The notes below the pieces were generated by a model that had not been told where the DNA came from, made no database searches, and saw only the letters and a program-made list of their open reading frames with translations. From Sipunculus nudus (lineage: Eukaryota; Annelida; Sipuncula; Golfingiida; Sipunculidae), in assembly GCA_026874595.1 (NCBI GenBank), contig CM049311.1, forward strand, positions 14,041,676-14,105,675: a stretch of 64,000 bases of DNA, in the 5' to 3' direction. Shown here piece after piece: positions 24,183 to 36,210 of this stretch. Each line of letters begins with the position of its first letter. The stretch's first letter is position 1. A program made the translations under genes and the position numbers.

Positions 24183-27100
24183 AGGGTCGATACAAAACCA
24201 ACTAATGTAGGCCTATTTTTACTATTTAATAGTAGGATTAACAAACTTCTTCTCATAAAGTTATTTACAAACCCTCAATAATTATTTCCTTAAAATTAGC
24301 CAAACTGGTGTTGCCATAAAATTACTAATCAGGTGTAGTTCAGCTTGTTTCTGTCCACTGAATTTTTACCTCACATGCCTTATATAGTGCTGAGAGACTA
24401 TTATTAAATGTCAGAGATCACTTTTTATTGGCCACTGAAATGACACTGCTGTATCAATATATAATGAAACAAAGAAATAACAGTACCAATGCAATTATAT
24501 ATAGTCACATTTTAATGTGATGTATTAGTGCACAGAGGTATTGTGACAGCCCTAATTTGTTAGTTTCTTTACAAATCTAAAAACCATAAGTCTACAAACA
24601 AATGTACTGGTTATATATAAAAATGACAAATGACTCTTGGTGCTGCAGGACTTGAGAGGGACAAAATGCTCGCACATTATAATAGGGCTGGTGGCTTTAT
24701 TCATGGGAAATAACATACAAAACAACTGTAAAAGTAATGGCAGGTGGAGAATTTGTCCAGACACCACGAGGGACAGAGGTTCTTCTTGTCATCGTTGTAG
24801 ACAAAGCAGAGACACAATATGACTTCTAGCACCTGGCTCTAAAGATAGAATGGTCCTTGTCTTCCTCTGGATCCTGTAAAAGAAGTGTCTGACACCTCAA
24901 AGTCTGAGTCCATCAGGTGGAGTCTTACACAGAAATGGCAGAGATAAATTTGGCACAACTAACGACGGTACTAATGGCACACCTTGTATGTCACAAAAGA
25001 TGCACCTATAATTTGCAATTGATAACTAGCATTATTTAGTCTATAAATAGTATAATTACCATGTTGAACATGACAGGGACAGAAAATAATTTCAAACAAA
25101 CCTAGAATAAGATACAAATTCATGAATTTTGACCATATCTGAATAATATCCAAGTCTGCATATGTACTGATCATAAAACAGATATACTAGTAATATTTAA
25201 TATAAGTTTGGTCACTTTGGTGTATGAATTACATTTTTTTGTGAAAGTTTCAAATTCATGATATTTGCAAAAAGGAAATAATCGTGAATATATAATTGAC
25301 ATTCATAAATAAGACCTTCATCTGAACAGGTGAAAAGTCATATATGATATAGCCTCATAATATAACCTCATAATATAGCCTCATTGGCCTTTTATGTATG
25401 TTATCCATGTGACCATCCCTGTTGGTTTAAAAGCGTTTAGAAAAAAGATTGATACTCTTATTCAAAACATGTATTTTATATGTAAATCAAAGTAAACCCT
25501 ATAGATAACATTGGAATTTCAATTCACATTATCTGCGTATAAAAGACATGAATTTTTTCTAGTTGTTTGTACTTGATGAAAAACTGGTAATATATAAAAA
25601 TGACAATTGTTAAGATTGAGTATGCAGATTAAATAATCAGCATGATAATGGGTATACTGTATGTGTTATTAGCTGCATGGTAAGATCAAGAAAATGGAAC
25701 CCACACAAAACATTGAAAAGTTAATATCGTTAAATATTAGCCTTACAAATATAAAAAACAGCCACAGCATAAATAACTCGAGGAAGGATTAAATGCCCAT
25801 GATAATTGTAGTTTCAGGTTCTCATATTTTATGTCACCACATATATATATATTTATATATTTTACAGGATTAGGGCCTGCTGTAATTTGTCCAGATCCTG
25901 ATCTAGACTATTCAGTCTGAACCCTGATCAGGATCTGGTCAATCCCAAATTCTGATAAGGGTTTTGGGCTAGACTGAATCCTGTCCAGGCTTAGGTCTTG
26001 TCCAATGCCTAGTTGGTCAAGACCATTTTCTGGTTGGTCAAGATTAGGATTATAAAAATAATTATACATTTTGATACTTAGCGTACAATAAAAAGCAGAG
26101 GATAGCATGATCAAATATTATCAGTGTATCAATTAGGACTACAGTATAACAATTTATTTACAAGGGCATGAATATATCACAATACAAAGTCAAATATCAT
26201 ATCTGTATTGCCAGATGTCCCTGTATTGATACATTGATGATACATGACAATTCAACAGAAAGTCCAATATTTAACAATACTGATCTCTAACATTTAATAA
26301 TAGTCATTGGCCCAGCAATGTGTACGGTAAGACATCATTAGAAAGAAATAAATTAATCAACATTTGATTGGCTAACTGCCACAAGACAAAACCAGCTGAC
26401 AGGGTTGTTTCAGTATTCGGTATTCCTTAAGCCTAGAACCAGTTGCAAAAGTTATCCTGAAATGTTATTTAACTCCCAAAAACAGAGAATAGCAATGACA
26501 TAAAATCTTAACTCTAATACTACGTATATGTTTTGTATCATGTATTGTGTTGTGGACTGAGTATCTTGATCATGTTGAATCTGAGATTATGTATTGTTAC
26601 ACACCAAGTATCAATACCATTCCATGATACTGGTATGATGTAAGACTTTGTAACATGATGTGAAAGTCCAAATTTAAATACAGCCTGGAACCATGTCAGC
26701 CAGGCTTTTGTCGCTCTGTTGGACAAAACTTGACTATCATGGCTCAACTTTGTTTGGCAAAGAGTCAACTGGCTTCAAATGATTTATACGATACCCATTA
26801 GTATTATAATTACAATACATGAAGTATTATTTTCTGTTAAGGGAGGTGAGAAGCTGTTTTAAGTGCAATTGATCATGTCTGCAAATAGTCCTTGAATGCA
26901 TACTTAGTAGTTTATCTTGATAGTGTGATTGGCCAACCAAAATGACTTTGCCCATATAGACCTTTTTTTGGTTTTGTCTTTATGGAGAGCATATTTTATT
27001 CAGGTAGCATTAAGTCACCTAGTATGTTAAGACTAGTGGCACTGTGGCTCAAGATAAAAATCCAATTCAGTCTGGAATTCCACAAGTTCACAAAATCAGA

Positions 27101-29811
27101 ATTCAAATGTAGACCTGTTCATAATGGTGATTCAGTGTGCAATATGACATGTATGGCTCTTCCATGTGTGGGATGTATAGTGAATGAGATAAATAGAGAT
27201 GTGCAAAGTTGGGGTAAATTAATGAGATCATGTTATGGGGGGTTATTTGCAGGATTGGGAAGTTTACATGATTACATCATAAGCTGACACCAAATCCTAA
27301 TAAATAAGATTTCTCACACCCTCATCGATTAGCATGTTATCAAAAGTAAAATGTTGGTTTCTTCTGAAATAATTACCGCCTGTATGGTGTGGATGGCACT
27401 GCAGATTGGAGATAAATTTAGAAAACAGACAGTAGGAGTTACATTTTATAATTGATTTTTGTTAGCAAATTTTAAAAATAAACAAAAAAACACAAAATAC
27501 TGTAGAAAGATGTGACTTTATTAATCCTACTTTATTCCCAGTATTTCCCAGGAATTCCCATTATTTCCCAGAAAATCCCACTTCTGTGAGAAATATGCTT
27601 ATTCTCAGGAAATTGACAGTCCTGATTTGATTAAGGTGAAAATTTTACATGTTTCCACATACAATCTTGAGGAACATTTTATACTTAAAAAGAAAAAAGA
27701 AATAAATGAAATAAACCAGCATTTTATTAAACTGGTCAAAACATTTTGAATGCTTATTTTAAGAATTATGTAAACATCAGATTTTTGTTTTCATGTATAT
27801 TTATTTATACATATGAAATTACTGGTTTTCTTTCCAGTGCAGCTTTGGAATTCATACTAAGAGAATATATAAGCATACAACAAATGCAGTAAATAATTAT
27901 ATATGAAAAAAAATAAAATACGCAAATTAGTAAATATGTACCATTATTTCATGCATAGAAATAATTTTACAAACTGAATTTTAATTCAATTTAAGAGAGT
28001 GTAAAACCTGTGTTAAATATAAGTTGATAAGTTTTCTACACAAAATTAGTGACTGATTTGGGAATAAACAAAAAGTCAAACAAAAAAGTCAACAGTGATT
28101 TATAAGTGGAAGAGATACTAATTATAGATAAGGAACCAGTGGCATTTATGAATGATTATATGCTGTTGGGAGACTTCATTAGAATCTATTGATCATTTCT
28201 TTTTTATCATGACAGGAACCCACCCTGACAAGACATGAGATATTGAAGAGTGTAATTTATGACTTTCTGTAGGAAAACTTTCGTAGCCTGTAAAATTAAA
28301 AATCGTTGACAAGGTGCCAATACTCCATGTGTGAAAAGGTGGATAGTCTGGACTGCCCCACTATTTTCCTCATATTAATTAACTTTTTCCTGCTGCACAA
28401 TAGAAAGTAAATAGCATTGTCAGTTGTTTAGATTTATTATTGAATGATTTTAAAGGGTCACAGGCTGCTCAACTTGTTTGTATGAATCATCAAATTGTGG
28501 CATGTTTTCAATATATATGAAATGACTTGAGACACAGAGTATTTCTTTAACATTTCCTACCACCAGTCAGAATCTCTGATAAACAAAAACTTAAAGGTAA
28601 TTTTGGTCTATTCCATCAGAAAAGCTGTTGGTTATATTTCACATATTTGATATGTAATATAAAGATTTTGTGCCACATCTTTTTATTTTAGTTTTTATTT
28701 TAGCCTTTTCATGACCATACACAACCTTTTTATAAATAAAAACCTTGGTTATATATTAGGCCTTTGTGAGGAAAGGAGTGATTTTAAGGAGATCTGCATT
28801 AATACATATAACATTCCAGTTTTATATATGTCAATTATTTCATAATTAATATCTTGCATTTATTCATAATATCTTTTAACATCAAACTCTTCACAAATCA
28901 ACTGGTGTAGTATACATATTCTCCAAATGTCTATCAGCTTATGCATATTGGAGCATCCTGCTCCGTAGAAAACCCAAAATGTTACGTAAAATCAAAGTTT
29001 ATACAAATATTCTGTTTTTTTTCTAATCTTGCTATGTTAAAACTACAAATTTGATAACCCCATAAATTGCTTCTGCTGTGCAAGCCACTGAATTCAAGAC
29101 CACAATATTTACACATTATATGCTATACACTGTATTCTCAGTTTCCTTTAATTCATAGCTTCTACAGTTCATGAAAATAGCTGATTTTTTTGTACATGCA
29201 CATTGAATGTAATTTGCCATAAGACTCCTTTATTTCTAGAAAAAGGGAGGGGGGGGATTGCAGATTAATATACATGAGCTCATTATAATATCCATAACCA
29301 GCAGGAAATTATCAGAAATAGGCAATTTATTCAAGAAAAAAACCATTTACATACATGATACACAACACTGCAAAACATAGCATCGAAAAAACAATTTGCT
29401 ATATAGCAGTGACATATTATGTAACCATGGAACCCCATACAAGACCAATTGAAAAACAACTTCCTCGGTCTTTACTTGTCAGCAGTTGCTTAGTCACTGT
29501 CATTGACAGAACCAGTCTGAGATGTTGTCATGAACGTGTCCTGATAAAAACTGACGGCTTAGTTATCACAGGTGGAGACACATGCATGGTGTCATTTAAA
29601 CATGGATTTATCACTCAGATTTTTACAGAGAGTGCCAGATGCCATCTTCTTTCAGCTCAGTTTTGGCCTACTCAAAATTTCTGACCAGTCTGTGTGTACC
29701 TATATATATATATAACACATTTAGGTCAAACTCTAAAGGACCTATATGTGTAGTAGGAAGTAACAATACATTTTCCCGGCCTTGACAAATATTGTACAAG
29801 TGTTAGGCAAA
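24183..29811. other. Intronic DNA, no gene or large element seen
   Basis: AT-rich and CpG-poor. A 16-bp unit (ATATAGCCTCATA-like) is repeated about 2.5 times at 25345-25385. A segment at 25885-26050 is rich in CTGGTC/GGTCAAG words and loosely resembles 61765-61850. Open frames of 101 codons (26982-27287) and 109 codons (29355-29684) lack splice sites and domains. A slightly CpG-richer patch lies at 24668-24970. Confidence 0.45.
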
Positions 29812-30085
29812 AAAAATAAAAGGTATGGTTCTCAGGCACTACCTGTGTCATTTTTAACCCCCCACATCACAATTTTTTATTTTGATTTTCATCTTTCAAG
29901 AAGATAAAATAATACAATTTTGATAGAATTTACTTTTTTATGTAGTGTTTTTACCTGTTTAGCAAAAAACCCTGTTATTTCCATGCTTTCCCTGATCATA
30001 TGACAGTTTTATTGAAATGTACAAAAAAGGTTAAAAATAAAATAAAGCTTACCTGCAGTGATTTCTGAAAAAAGTGCCTGCCTTT
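29812..30085 (-). repeat. Interspersed repeat R2, minus-strand copy
   Basis: Reverse complement of 18530-18830, sharing GGTATGGTTCTCAGGCAC, CATCTTTCAAGAAGATAAAA, ACCTGTTTAGC and TTTCCCTGATCATATGACA. It has fewer CpGs than the upstream copy. Confidence 0.8.
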
Positions 30086-30839
30086 TTATTTTTGTTTTGC
30101 CTAAACATAAAGTGTATCTCCAATCTATAAACTCACTTTCATATAAGATTCATATTTCAACTATATAAACAATCTATTTCCAAACTTATTAGCCAGTCAT
30201 ATGCCATTAAGCTCATTTCTGACTGATAATATTTCATGTTAAAGGCCTTATATAGTGTAAGAGACCACTAGTTATACTGAATGGCAGATGTTGCTTTTCT
30301 GAGGATTAAAAAAATGATAAATTCATTGACATTTGATCAGGTGATGAGTCTTACTCTTTAGAGTCAAAAGCTTAATATAATAAATGTTCTTTTTGTATAA
30401 AACTATGTACATTCTTTTCTGCAGTTGCATTATTGATCTATCCAATTAGGGTGTACTCTGTTGACCAGCAGATAGTATGGCAGGGACCAAGGTGAACTTT
30501 ACTTATATATCTCTCTCCCTTTAAATATACTTGCTCTGCCTCCATCTTTACAGTTCTAGCACACTTATTAACATTTCCTATAAATTTCAGACTTTCTTTT
30601 AACTGATGAGGATCGAAGGTCAAGGCCATGTGATGGAGTTTAAACAAGCTGTACAGATTTGCCAGTGCGGGTCTTGTTCTTCTTATCATCCTAGCTGGTT
30701 TCAGGGAAGTTATGTTTTCTCCTGTGTCTGCTTGCTTTCATATCAAGGAGTTGAGGTGTCTTTCAATAAGGTTCTTGGCCTGTTGGTCTGACACTGGACA
30801 AAAGAGGAAAAAAAAAATCAAAATTTCAATGTGGTCAGG

Positions 30840-31255
30840 AAAAACAGGAAACAGGGGGCAGATCCAGAGTTCAAATCTCAGCCAAGGAGAGATAAAGCTT
30901 TCATGGTCAGCCCTCACCCAGGGTGAATGCTCTGCAGGCTTAATGGGAAGTCTGTGCCCCACAGCCATGTTTCATTTAAAAAATGAGTGCATCTTTGGGG
31001 GGTTTCTCAGTGTCATGACCCAGCAATAGAGATGATTATATACACACTCAGGACCCGGGGGGGGGGGGGGGGACACCAAGCCTGAGTTACACAAGGATGA
31101 AAAATAACTTGATGGGAAGCAAGTGCCGCCACCCTATCATGTCTTCCCAAAATTGAACGGTGCAGATGCATATACCTAGATCAAGAATTAGATATGGCAA
31201 CATAACAATATAGGCGGCAATTACCTCAACCCCAAAAAAATATATAAAAAAAAGA
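30840..31255 (+). repeat. SINE-like repeat (family A), diverged copy
   Basis: GAGTTCAAATCTCAGCC (B-box region), GCTCTGCAGGCTTAATGGGA, ACAGCCATGT, CATGACCCAGCAAT, and GGCGGCAATTACCTC followed by an A-rich tail match the minus-strand reading of 16677-16990 in order. A run of 12-13 G at 31060-31072 interrupts it. The ORFs at 30606-31029 come from this repeat. Confidence 0.7.
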
Positions 31256-31889
31256 TTATCCTGCCTTTGCTGAGGTATACACCCTCTGTGATGTCATTTT
31301 GTTGTTACTTAAATGGGGCTCAGAATAATTTTCCCCATTGGTAACATTTGGGCTAATGATTGAACCAGTATATGGTTTGATCTTGGATATTTATAGTAAT
31401 GTGCATGTCAAAAGGTTATTGCATAAAGTTATACAAGGACAGTATTTTGAAAGATAAAAGATTTTCCTATTTATGATTTTGTTAGTTTTTCATCCTAAAA
31501 ATTCAAAAAGTGTACATAAACAGAAGTTTGAGGACTGATTGTTTGAAGGTAAATGGAATATTTCTTAAGGAACAGAAACATGATAGCTCAGTGTTGTCTT
31601 TATACTTGATGGCTCTTCATGTTCATGTTGGTATAATAACCCTAGCCTAAAGTACAACTCATTTTGCCATCAAAGGAATTCTAACAGGTACATTTCCCTT
31701 CAGTAAATGTTTAAACATGAGTTCAAGAATTATTGTGGTTTAACATTCACTGCCATCTGCAGAGCCCGTTTTATGTTCATGAAAAATAATCAAAGGAAAA
31801 GCTTAATATGTTTGGTAAGTTTGACAATGCGTACTATATATGACCTTGCTTGGCTTGTGGGGACAGAGCTGAACTAGGGAGAACTCTCT

Positions 31890-32448
31890 TGGAGATTTGA
31901 TAAAAATAGGCCAGAAAATGTGGATATCATCGCAAACATGCTGCTTGTTTTGTTTATATCAACATATTTATAACACTAAAATAATCAAAACAAATTCAAC
32001 AAGGGCATCTGGACGGACGGACAGATGGACAGATGACGGACAATGGACCACTTATAGTCAGCTGAGCTAAAAATACATGTACTTGACTAGTACCTGAAAT
32101 GTACTTGTACAAGTACTGTACTTTGTAAAAAGTACCAAGTACAAGTACAGGCCAAGTACTGAAAATTTTGTACTTGAGTATAAGTACCAAGTACAAGTAC
32201 ATGTACTTGACCCAAGCCTGATCTGGATGCAAGTCAGATAAGCCTTCACATATATGCAACCTACCACCTAAGGTTACATGTTTTTCCAGTTTGTCAACAT
32301 TGCTGTGTTTACAAATATGATGTTGAAAACAAGTTCATACATCCTTTACGAAGGCGTGATAAGAACTTTTCACAATCAAAATTACCCTTAGATCACATAA
32401 ATTCTTTTTCAAAAGGTAGGTGAATGGGCACCTTTAAGGGCCATGGTT
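31890..32448 (-). repeat. Interspersed repeat R1, minus-strand copy with nested insertion
   Basis: Reverse complement of 2340-2740 on both sides of an insertion at about 32012-32247. Shared blocks include GGCCAGAAAATGTGGATATC, TTGTTTTGTTTATATCAACA, TGCAACCTACCACCTAAGGT and AAAAGGTAGG. The copy upstream of the gene lacks the insert. Confidence 0.75.
32012..32247 (-). mobile_element. Composite insertion inside R1
   Basis: Made of two parts. The proximal part (32012-32076), in minus sense, is TTTTTAGCTCAGCTGACTAT followed by GTCCGTC-type runs, the same terminus as at 36213. The distal part (32077-32218) is dense in palindromic AAGTAC/GTACTT words and, in minus sense, starts CAGGCTTGGGTCAAGTACAT, which resembles a hAT-type end. 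ATCCAGAT/GTCCAGAT words at the two junctions may be a roughly 8-bp target-site duplication. Confidence 0.45.
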
Positions 32449-32897
32449 CAGTCCATGCTAGTGGCACAATGGCAAGATAGCTGTGATGTAGTCAATTTTC
32501 ACACCATCCGAGTCTGAGTGGAAGATTAAATCCAGACCACTCAAGTCTAAGTTAGAGTCTTTGAGATTAGAGTCCACCTTCTTTGAGTCAAAATCATTTG
32601 AAACATGAGTCCTAGTCCAAGTCCAATCTAAATCTTCTTATTAAAAGAAGTTTTAAAAGGACATTGGAGGTAATCATCTATTTTATGTTCATTTACAAGT
32701 GCCCTTGAATGTTCAATTATATTTACTGCCTGATGCAGAGCTAGAACTTAATATATGTATAGTCTTATTTTTTGTTTTATTTTGTTGGCTATAAACCTAT
32801 GTGCACAAGCTTGATTAATTTTTTGACAGTTTTCTTATCTAATGAACGGAGATGGACTCTGCCTGATTTTTTGGTCCTTATCTCTGAGTTGAGGATA

Positions 32898-33334
32898 CTG
32901 TGGTTGCCTTTTTGTTCGCGAGGGTTTTAATTTCGCGATATTCGCGAATGGGAAATAATCGCGAAAATGAAACCCTCGGGAATAATCGGCCAATTGAGAA
33001 TGTTCTTCTTATTTAGTGTAATCAATACTTGTATGGTAATAGGTTAGAACAGAGAGAATTTTTTAATAAATTACATCCTTGCAGGTATAGGGAAATTTAA
33101 ACCTTAAATTTGAACTAAACCACCTATGCTGTGTGTACTGGCCCATCATTATATAAGAAAATGTCACAAACTCATGACCTATTCTCATTATATAAAACAC
33201 AAAGGTATATGGTTTTGCCAGAGATTTGATATACTAGTAGGTTCTTGTGAGTTCGGGAAAATGAAACCCTCGCAAAACATTAAAAATGGAAAAATCGCGA
33301 AATTTCAGCCTCGCGAATATGAAGCCAACCACAG
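32898..33334. mobile_element. MITE with CTGTGGTTG ends and TA target site
   Basis: The left end CTGTGGTTG and right end CAACCACAG are inverted and each is flanked by TA (32896-32897 and 33335-33336). Subterminal CGCGA words (GTTCGCGAGGG, TTTCGCGATATTCGCGAA near 32915-32948; AATCGCGAAATTTCAGCC and CTCGCGAATATGAAG near 33293-33325) are also inverted. Length 437 bp. It looks Tc1/mariner-type and non-autonomous; the 99-codon frame within it is not a transposase. Its density of CpG contrasts with the host intron. Confidence 0.8.
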
Positions 33335-33439
33335 TATATCAGAGTCCAGGACCCTCAAAACCAAGTCCTTAAAAAGGGTTGAGTCAGGTTTAGAATCATC
33401 ATATCTAACAGGACTGCAAGACTGAATTTGAATGGAAAC

Positions 33440-33870
33440 TCAGAGATTTTCATATGCCATCATATGAATCCATATGATGTATATCCATTGTCCATCTGTC
33501 CATCAGTTAACTTTTAGCGTCGCTATGATAACTTGCCAGGGCTTTGATGGATTTTCACCAAACTATCCATAACTACTTGCCAACAGATTATCTTGGCCAA
33601 GTTCAATTATTGGCAAAATCCACACATATTTTGAGGTGTCTCTGTGATAACTTACAAAAAATAAGAAGGATTTCCAGCAAAATCCATGCATATTTAATGA
33701 GGTCAGGGTCACCACACTTTGGAGCACCTTGATGACTTAACAAAAATCCTATGGATTTTCATTAGACACATTATACATATTTACCAATAGAGTTTCTCAA
33801 TACCATTAGATTCCTCAGCAGATTTCATGCATATTTAATGAGGTCAGAGGTTACAAGATGGCGTCTAATG
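33440..33870 (+). repeat. Degenerate interspersed repeat segment
   Basis: The phrase CATGCATATTTAATGAGGTCAG occurs at 33685 and 33826 (141 bp apart), with TGGATTTTCACCAAA-type wording typical of repetitive DNA in bivalve genomes as I recall them. Boundaries are unclear. Confidence 0.4.
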
Positions 33871-34089
33871 CATGTTTGCAGTGCTCTTGTTTTCTTAAGA
33901 TTAACAAGGGTTTTAAAAAGATTTCTGGATTATTCCTAAACTAGTGCATAAAAAACCTCTGAAATCAATAAAGGTTTGATAACAACATGCTAATCTTATT
34001 ACATCATTACTTTCATCCACATAAAATAGACAGTGTTGCTAAAGGTCAAAAGACCTATCCTTAGAAAAAAAAGAATGGCAATTTTGTGC

Positions 34090-34345
34090 ATATGCACAAA
34101 GATGGACCCCAGACCAAGGGTGAGTGTTATGCAGGCTTAATGGGAAGCTTTTCAATCACGAACAAGTATGGCTTTAAGGGTTCCTCGGTGGTATGATTAC
34201 ATAAGAGGAGGCATGTGGTACTGAACTGTCATGTAGTCTGAAACCAGAATGAAATTCTACACACATAGGTGCTTTAAGATAGGCTAGCATTAAAAGAATG
34301 GGGGCAGTAACCTCCATTAAAAAAAGGATTAAAAAAAAAGGAAAA
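34090..34345 (+). repeat. SINE-like repeat (family A), 3' part
   Basis: GTGAGTGTTATGCAGGCTTAATGGGAAGC matches 30920-30950. AGTCTGAAACCAGAATG through CACACATAGG matches 14960-14998. GGGGCAGTAACCTCC plus an A-rich tail ends it. Confidence 0.7.
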
Positions 34346-35039
34346 TAGATTTCACTATAGATTTCACATAGATATCTGAGGGTCAGAGCTAAATGCCATT
34401 ACTTTTCAAGACTTAAATTGCTATGCTTTTAATGTCCTTGTTAGAGAATTGCAGTAAGAACTTTTTCATTTACTTTGAGATAAAGCATGTTGGCAGCTGA
34501 GGAAATAAAGATTTTGCAAATATGTAAATACATGTAAATGCCATCCTGAGTTATGTTAAACATATATGTTTTTATGATCATAAGTATGTACATGTACTGT
34601 CACATCTTTTAGTTAAGTAATGCAAGTCTTTAAAGTATGCGAAGCAAAGTTCTTTAAGTTTAAAGTGTATAATGAGGCGAGCAGTTCAAATTTGACCATG
34701 TATTAGGATAATCATTAAAAAATGTAACACAAATTTACCAAAAACTGCCAGAGACTTTGAAGTATGATGCATTTCTTATAGTGTGAAATAAAAAAAAATA
34801 GGTCACAATAAATGTTGTCAAATGCATCATTCAAAAAAGGGCCAGGTGAAAAAAGTTTATCATCTGATATTCCTCGGTGAGAGTCTGACTTTACCCTTTG
34901 TCATCCCATAGTCCCTGAGGCCTGTTCAGTGTTGTAGTTTTTCTCGACTCTCTTGGGAACATACACCCTAACACTCACCTTCATAGAAATAGGATTCACT
35001 TCTACATTTGGCCTCCCACCCATTCATGACCATTAACCA

Positions 35040-35172
35040 TTCAATACTGGGTGGAGAGGGCATACCCATGTGGTTAAGACTTTGGCCTGGAGTCTTTATT
35101 ATCGAGGAAGGTGGTCTGAACAGGATTCAAACCCATTCAAAGTCAAGTGCTCTAACCTTTGCAGGCTCCACA
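35040..35172 (-). repeat. tRNA-like SINE fragment
   Basis: On the minus strand GGTTAGAGCACTTGACTTTG followed by AATGGGTTTGAATCCTG gives an A-box-like and a good B-box sequence, but they are too close together for an intact tRNA. On the plus strand GTGGTTAAGACTTTGGCCTG is another pol III-like phrase. Read as a decayed SINE head, not a tRNA gene. Confidence 0.4.
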
Positions 35173-36210
35173 ATATTCTGGATAAACAAATAAGATTTCT
35201 TATTTTCTTGGTTAATTCCAACAATTGGTTTAGTCGGTATATATTTTTTTAAATACTTACTCTTTAATATGAATGTATCTTATTTTCATACTACCTGATC
35301 CAACCCTACATATTACATATTCAGAAAGTATAATAGATATTAATATATATTTGGAACAACAATGTTCATACAGCAAAAATATACCAGGAATACAAAGTCA
35401 GGCTTTCTGAGAACAAGGATTATGTGAGGTGCTTAAAATCCCTAGACATCAATATATAAATAAAAGATGCATTGCTTTTATCATCCGCAAAACTTGACAA
35501 GATCTTTCATAACATGCGAGTGATACAAAATGACCTGATTTTTGCACAGAAAAGTGTCAAGAGTACCCACAAAAGAGGGCTCGGCTCCTCGCTATGACCT
35601 GGGTGACTTTGTGAAGAATGTTTAATCATTCATCTTTGTGATAGTGTCACTGCTTTGATCACAGTTTCTTTGGGTTTTGTAACAAAATGGCAGAAGCCAA
35701 TCTGAGTTCGCTGTTTATACCCAGTCAGTTGTGAATAAAGAAAAATAATTCTCATGAATTATTAATAGGTTTTTGTTCATATTTCCTTTTTATTTAATCC
35801 TTTTCAGGAGATAAAAAATGCTTCAAGGACAAATAGTTGTCACCAAATCTAAAAGTAACCTTTTACCAGGGATTATCCAACACATTTAGTCCGTGAACTA
35901 TCTGATATGGCTGGTTTGATTTTTCAATATATTATCATATCCTTTTGTTCAGGTCAACCAGTACAAGCATGGCTCCTATAAGCTCAGATATCAGATGTGC
36001 TTTGGGTAATTTTTCATTGTCATTTTTTTTTTTTTTTTGCTTACATTTATTGAAAATAGTTTTCCTCACAAATATATGTTAGAGAGACTTTGAAGAATTC
36101 ATACATTTTAAGAAATAGTAGATTATTTCCTGCAGAACGGACTTATTTGTTGAAAAAAAAATGAAATAGTCAACAGGTTCATTTTAGAGAGATTTGGAAG
36201 AATTAAAATT

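Noticed and set aside
25885-26050. Copy of foldback element 2 arms
   Set aside because: It shares only short CTGGTC and CCAGATC words with no collinear stretch, so it is not called a family member.
26982-27287. 101-codon frame with several cysteines (NMTCMALPCVGC)
   Set aside because: The cysteine spacing fits no extracellular domain I know, and no good acceptor or donor flanks it in phase.
29355-29684. 109-codon plus-strand frame in the intron
   Set aside because: No splice sites in suitable places, no domain, and it includes a stop-free stretch by chance. The strand matches the host gene, so it was considered as an exon and dropped for lack of acceptor and donor.
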